Position numbers and translations under genes: made by a program. The notes beneath the pieces are model-generated. The model was not told where the DNA came from. It ran no database searches and saw only the letters and a list, made by a program, of their open reading frames with translations. 64,000 nucleotides of DNA from JAJFKB01 sp965230515 (GTDB lineage Bacteria > Pseudomonadota > Gammaproteobacteria > Pseudomonadales > IMCC2047), in NCBI GenBank assembly GCA_965230515.1, contig OZ246007.1, forward strand, positions 1,674,001-1,738,000, written 5' to 3'. Positions within the stretch are counted from its first letter, which is position 1. Each line of letters begins with the position of its first letter. Of the stretch, positions 61,752-64,000 are shown in pieces.

Positions 61752-63482
61752 TTAGCTCCAATTTTTAATTTCGTTAACGATTTCACCCGGACGAATAATG
61801 ATCGGTCCGGCCCGGTTAAATGCTTTGGCCTGACAAGGCAAGTCATACTGAGCCTTTAAGTAGCCAAAGAACTGTGCCGAGTGTGTTTGTTCTACTACCA
61901 GCATTTTTCCCACACCTTCGAGTGCGGCAGCCATTTTTTCAGGCTGGATCGGTGATATTAGACGCACAGCAATTAATTTCGCATTGATGCCCTCTTCACG
62001 TAATCGACCGACTGCCTCACGTGCAGCACCTGTTATCGAGCCCCACGTTACGATAGCAATATCACCTTCACCTTCTATAGATGCCCAGTGATCACCATAA
62101 TCAAAATCGGTTAACTTACGAAGTCGCTTATCCATCTGTTCAGCATGGTGTGCATCCTGCGTTGAGGGTGTACCCGTCGGACTATGTTCCAGCCCGTCTG
62201 CAGTATATTGGCCACCAGCCAATCCAGGAATCGCCATCGGAGATACACCACTGTCTGTGACTGCATAACGCTCGTAGTTTTCATCACCTTCAGCGAGCAC
62301 TTCACGTTGCGTGCCAAAATTTATCTCTTCCGGCTTTTCTACGGCAGCTCGAGCCTGCCCCATAAATTGATCGGAGAGCACGATCGCTGGCGTTTGTAGC
62401 GATTCTGCAAGATGTACCGACCATTGCGTAGTAAAGAGACAGTCTTCTACGGCGATTGGCGCAGTGACAACATGCGGCGCGTCTCCATGCAAGCCATAGA
62501 CTGCAATGTTTAAATCACTTTGCTCAGATTTGGTAGGAAGTCCCGTCGAAGGACCACCACGCATCACATCGACGATCACTACCGGCACCTCTGAGGCAAC
62601 TGCCAAACCGATGCTCTCGGTCATGAGCGCCAAACCAGGGCCAGAGGTGGCCGTCAGGGATGGAATACCACCGTAGGATCCACCTATCGCCATATTTATA
62701 GAGGACAGCTCATCTTCAGCCTGGACCAAGGAACCGCCCAGCTTGGGAAGCGCTGAAGACATCCATTCGAGTACTTCGGTAGCAGGTGTAATCGGGTAAG
62801 CTGCGACAAAGCGAATACCGCCTTTAATGGCTCCCCAACCAGCAGCCTCATTACCCGAAATCACAATACGCTCTCCAGGTGCCGGCTGCTCGAAATCGGC
62901 TTTTGCGATGACCGGCAGATCTACTGCCAGCTCGCGACCCAGTTTAATAGTGTCTAAACTGCTTTGAACCGCTTCCTGACCTTTTCTACCCAGTTTTTTC
63001 TCTAGCATATCGGAGAGCGCGCGTTCCGGTAAAGATACCAGCTCAGCAAGAACACCCAATGCAATCATATTGGGACGCCCTTTCTTAATCTGCTTGGCCG
63101 TTTTCGCGATGGGTAACTGCACTATCCGTGCACCTGTAGCGGATATCACTTCAGGCACATCACCACCATCAACATCGCTTATAATAAGGCTGTCAGGCGT
63201 CAAAGGAATCTCTGCAGCGAAACGCTCTACGTTTTTCCAATCAATTGCCAACAGCACATGGAAAAAATCATCGGGGCTAGACGTGGGCTCAGTGGTTAAC
63301 CGAACCATTGCTGCCGCTTCCCCGCCACGGATCTGTGGCCCCAGTGTTCTCGTAAGCGTGCCAAACCAACCCTGTTTTGCCGCCACATCAAACAACAGAT
63401 TACCCGTCGTCATCGCACCGGCGCCGCCGCTGCCCGCAACTGCAACGGATACCGACCTTGAACTACCTAACTCTTGTGTCAT
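61752..63482 (-). CDS. korA: 2-Oxoglutarate:ferredoxin oxidoreductase alpha subunit with fused gamma domain
   Basis: This 576-residue protein consists of an N-terminal gamma domain (about 1-190; VAGSGGAGAMTTGNLLFDVAAKQGWFGTLTRTLGPQIRGGEAAAMVRL) fused to an alpha domain. The alpha domain has GGIRFVAAYPITPATEVLEWM and EDELSSINMAIGGSYGGIPSLTATSGPGLALMTESIGLAVASEVPVVIVDVMRGGPSTGLPTKSEQSDL. This fused layout is that of KorA in two-subunit 2-oxoacid:ferredoxin oxidoreductases. ATG 63482 with AGAGGC upstream is preferred to a TTG at 63485. Confidence 0.9.
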   Translation of the reverse strand: MTQELGSSRSVSVAVAGSGGAGAMTTGNLLFDVAAKQGWFGTLTRTLGPQIRGGEAAAMVRLTTEPTSSPDDFFHVLLAIDWKNVERFAAEIPLTPDSLIISDVDGGDVPEVISATGARIVQLPIAKTAKQIKKGRPNMIALGVLAELVSLPERALSDMLEKKLGRKGQEAVQSSLDTIKLGRELAVDLPVIAKADFEQPAPGERIVISGNEAAGWGAIKGGIRFVAAYPITPATEVLEWMSSALPKLGGSLVQAEDELSSINMAIGGSYGGIPSLTATSGPGLALMTESIGLAVASEVPVVIVDVMRGGPSTGLPTKSEQSDLNIAVYGLHGDAPHVVTAPIAVEDCLFTTQWSVHLAESLQTPAIVLSDQFMGQARAAVEKPEEINFGTQREVLAEGDENYERYAVTDSGVSPMAIPGLAGGQYTADGLEHSPTGTPSTQDAHHAEQMDKRLRKLTDFDYGDHWASIEGEGDIAIVTWGSITGAAREAVGRLREEGINAKLIAVRLISPIQPEKMAAALEGVGKMLVVEQTHSAQFFGYLKAQYDLPCQAKAFNRAGPIIIRPGEIVNEIKNWS

Positions 63483-63534
63483 CAACTGATGCCTCTGTTC
63501 AGTGTTTCAAATAATCTTAACCAATAGACGCAAA

Positions 63535-64000
63535 CTAGATGTATTGGCCACCATCAACGCGAATTACTTCGCCTGTAATAAACTTTGCTGCATCGGAAAG
63601 CAGGAAAAGCACTGCATTTGCGATATCTTCCGGATGTGCCAGCTGTTTTACCACTGTTTCATCTTTCGCTTTATCGATATATTCCTGTGGCAATTTCTTT
63701 GCCATTTCCGTCATCACCATGCCTGGGGCTACAGCGTTAACCGTCACTCCTTTTGGTCCCAATTCTCGTGCTGCAGTTTTTGTCAGTCCGATTAAACCAG
63801 CCTTCGCCGAAGAATAATTGGCCTGGCCAAATTTACCGCGCATACCGTTAATAGAGGTAATATTCACGATGCGGCCATGCCCTGCTTCACGCATCAATGA
63901 AGACATGGCCCGTAACGTATAAAAAGCCCCATCCAGATTAACACGCAAAACGGATGACCACTCATCATCAGACATTTTGGTTAAACTCCGGTCACGTGTA
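63535..64000 (-). CDS. Short-chain dehydrogenase/reductase (partial, runs off the right edge)
   Basis: About 155 C-terminal residues of a classical SDR are visible. LRVNLDGAFYTLRAMSSLMREAGHGRIVNITSINGMRGKFGQANYSSAKAGLIGLTKTAARELGPKGVTVNAVAPGMVMTEM contains the catalytic S...YxxxK. The end VLFLLSDAAKFITGEVIRVDGGQYI is typical of FabG and acetoacetyl-CoA reductases. The frame stays open to the edge (TRDRSLTK before MSDDEW), so the ATG at 63975 is internal. It could be a 3-hydroxyacyl-CoA dehydrogenase of aromatic-acid beta-oxidation or a PHB-type reductase. It is the first visible gene of the korAB-hcr operon. Confidence 0.88.
   Translation of the reverse strand, partial: TRDRSLTKMSDDEWSSVLRVNLDGAFYTLRAMSSLMREAGHGRIVNITSINGMRGKFGQANYSSAKAGLIGLTKTAARELGPKGVTVNAVAPGMVMTEMAKKLPQEYIDKAKDETVVKQLAHPEDIANAVLFLLSDAAKFITGEVIRVDGGQYI

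Overview
The window reads as a chromosomal segment of a gammaproteobacterium that is facultatively anaerobic. The clues are a djlA-type co-chaperone, the amgK-murU muropeptide recycling pair, ybaK, a rimK cluster, a FecI/FecR/TonB-receptor block, acnA and fumC. There is also a NorR/sigma-54 controlled nitric oxide reductase operon and genes for anaerobic conversion of aromatic acids to benzoyl-CoA. No rRNA, tRNA, CRISPR array, transposase or integrase was seen.

Layout. 1-8175 is a nitric oxide block: a truncated haemoglobin (cut by the left edge), norF, norE, norQ, norD, norB, norC on the minus strand, and divergent norR. Two sigma-54 promoters with NorR-type sites drive the norC operon and the haemoglobin. 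A structured element of about 145 nt occurs twice here, once in the predicted haemoglobin leader and once between norC and norB. 8242-16231 is mixed housekeeping: a SYLF-domain lipoprotein, djlA, murU-amgK, a small cytochrome c, ybaK, and an unusual methyltransferase-GspE fusion coupled to a MoxR-type ATPase. 16218-32722 holds a GGDEF/EAL protein, a large isocitrate dehydrogenase, arginase and ornithine cyclodeaminase with an Lrp-type regulator, fumC-acnA, a rimK cluster, adenosine kinase, RidA and a thioesterase. 33154-40007 is an ECF sigma factor, a FecR anti-sigma factor and two TonB-dependent receptors.

41019-63482 is the metabolic centre. A minus-strand operon (50574 down to 41019) encodes a molybdenum three-subunit enzyme resembling phenylacetyl-CoA:acceptor oxidoreductase (PadBCD), then a 2-oxoacid oxidoreductase in the position of phenylglyoxylate oxidoreductase, then a ketopantoate-reductase-like protein. 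A divergent gene encodes an ADP-forming acyl-CoA synthetase that could activate the acid. After two diguanylate cyclase genes, a second minus-strand operon runs from the right edge: SDR dehydrogenase, korA, korB, a ferritin-like protein, hcrC, hcrA, hcrB. HcrB keeps the four cysteines that define 4-hydroxybenzoyl-CoA reductase, and KorAB would supply low-potential ferredoxin. Phenylacetate and 4-hydroxybenzoate would both be funnelled to benzoyl-CoA; the dearomatising reductase itself is not in the window and may lie beyond the right edge.

Most function calls rest on recognised motifs and gene order read by eye; no database search was run.
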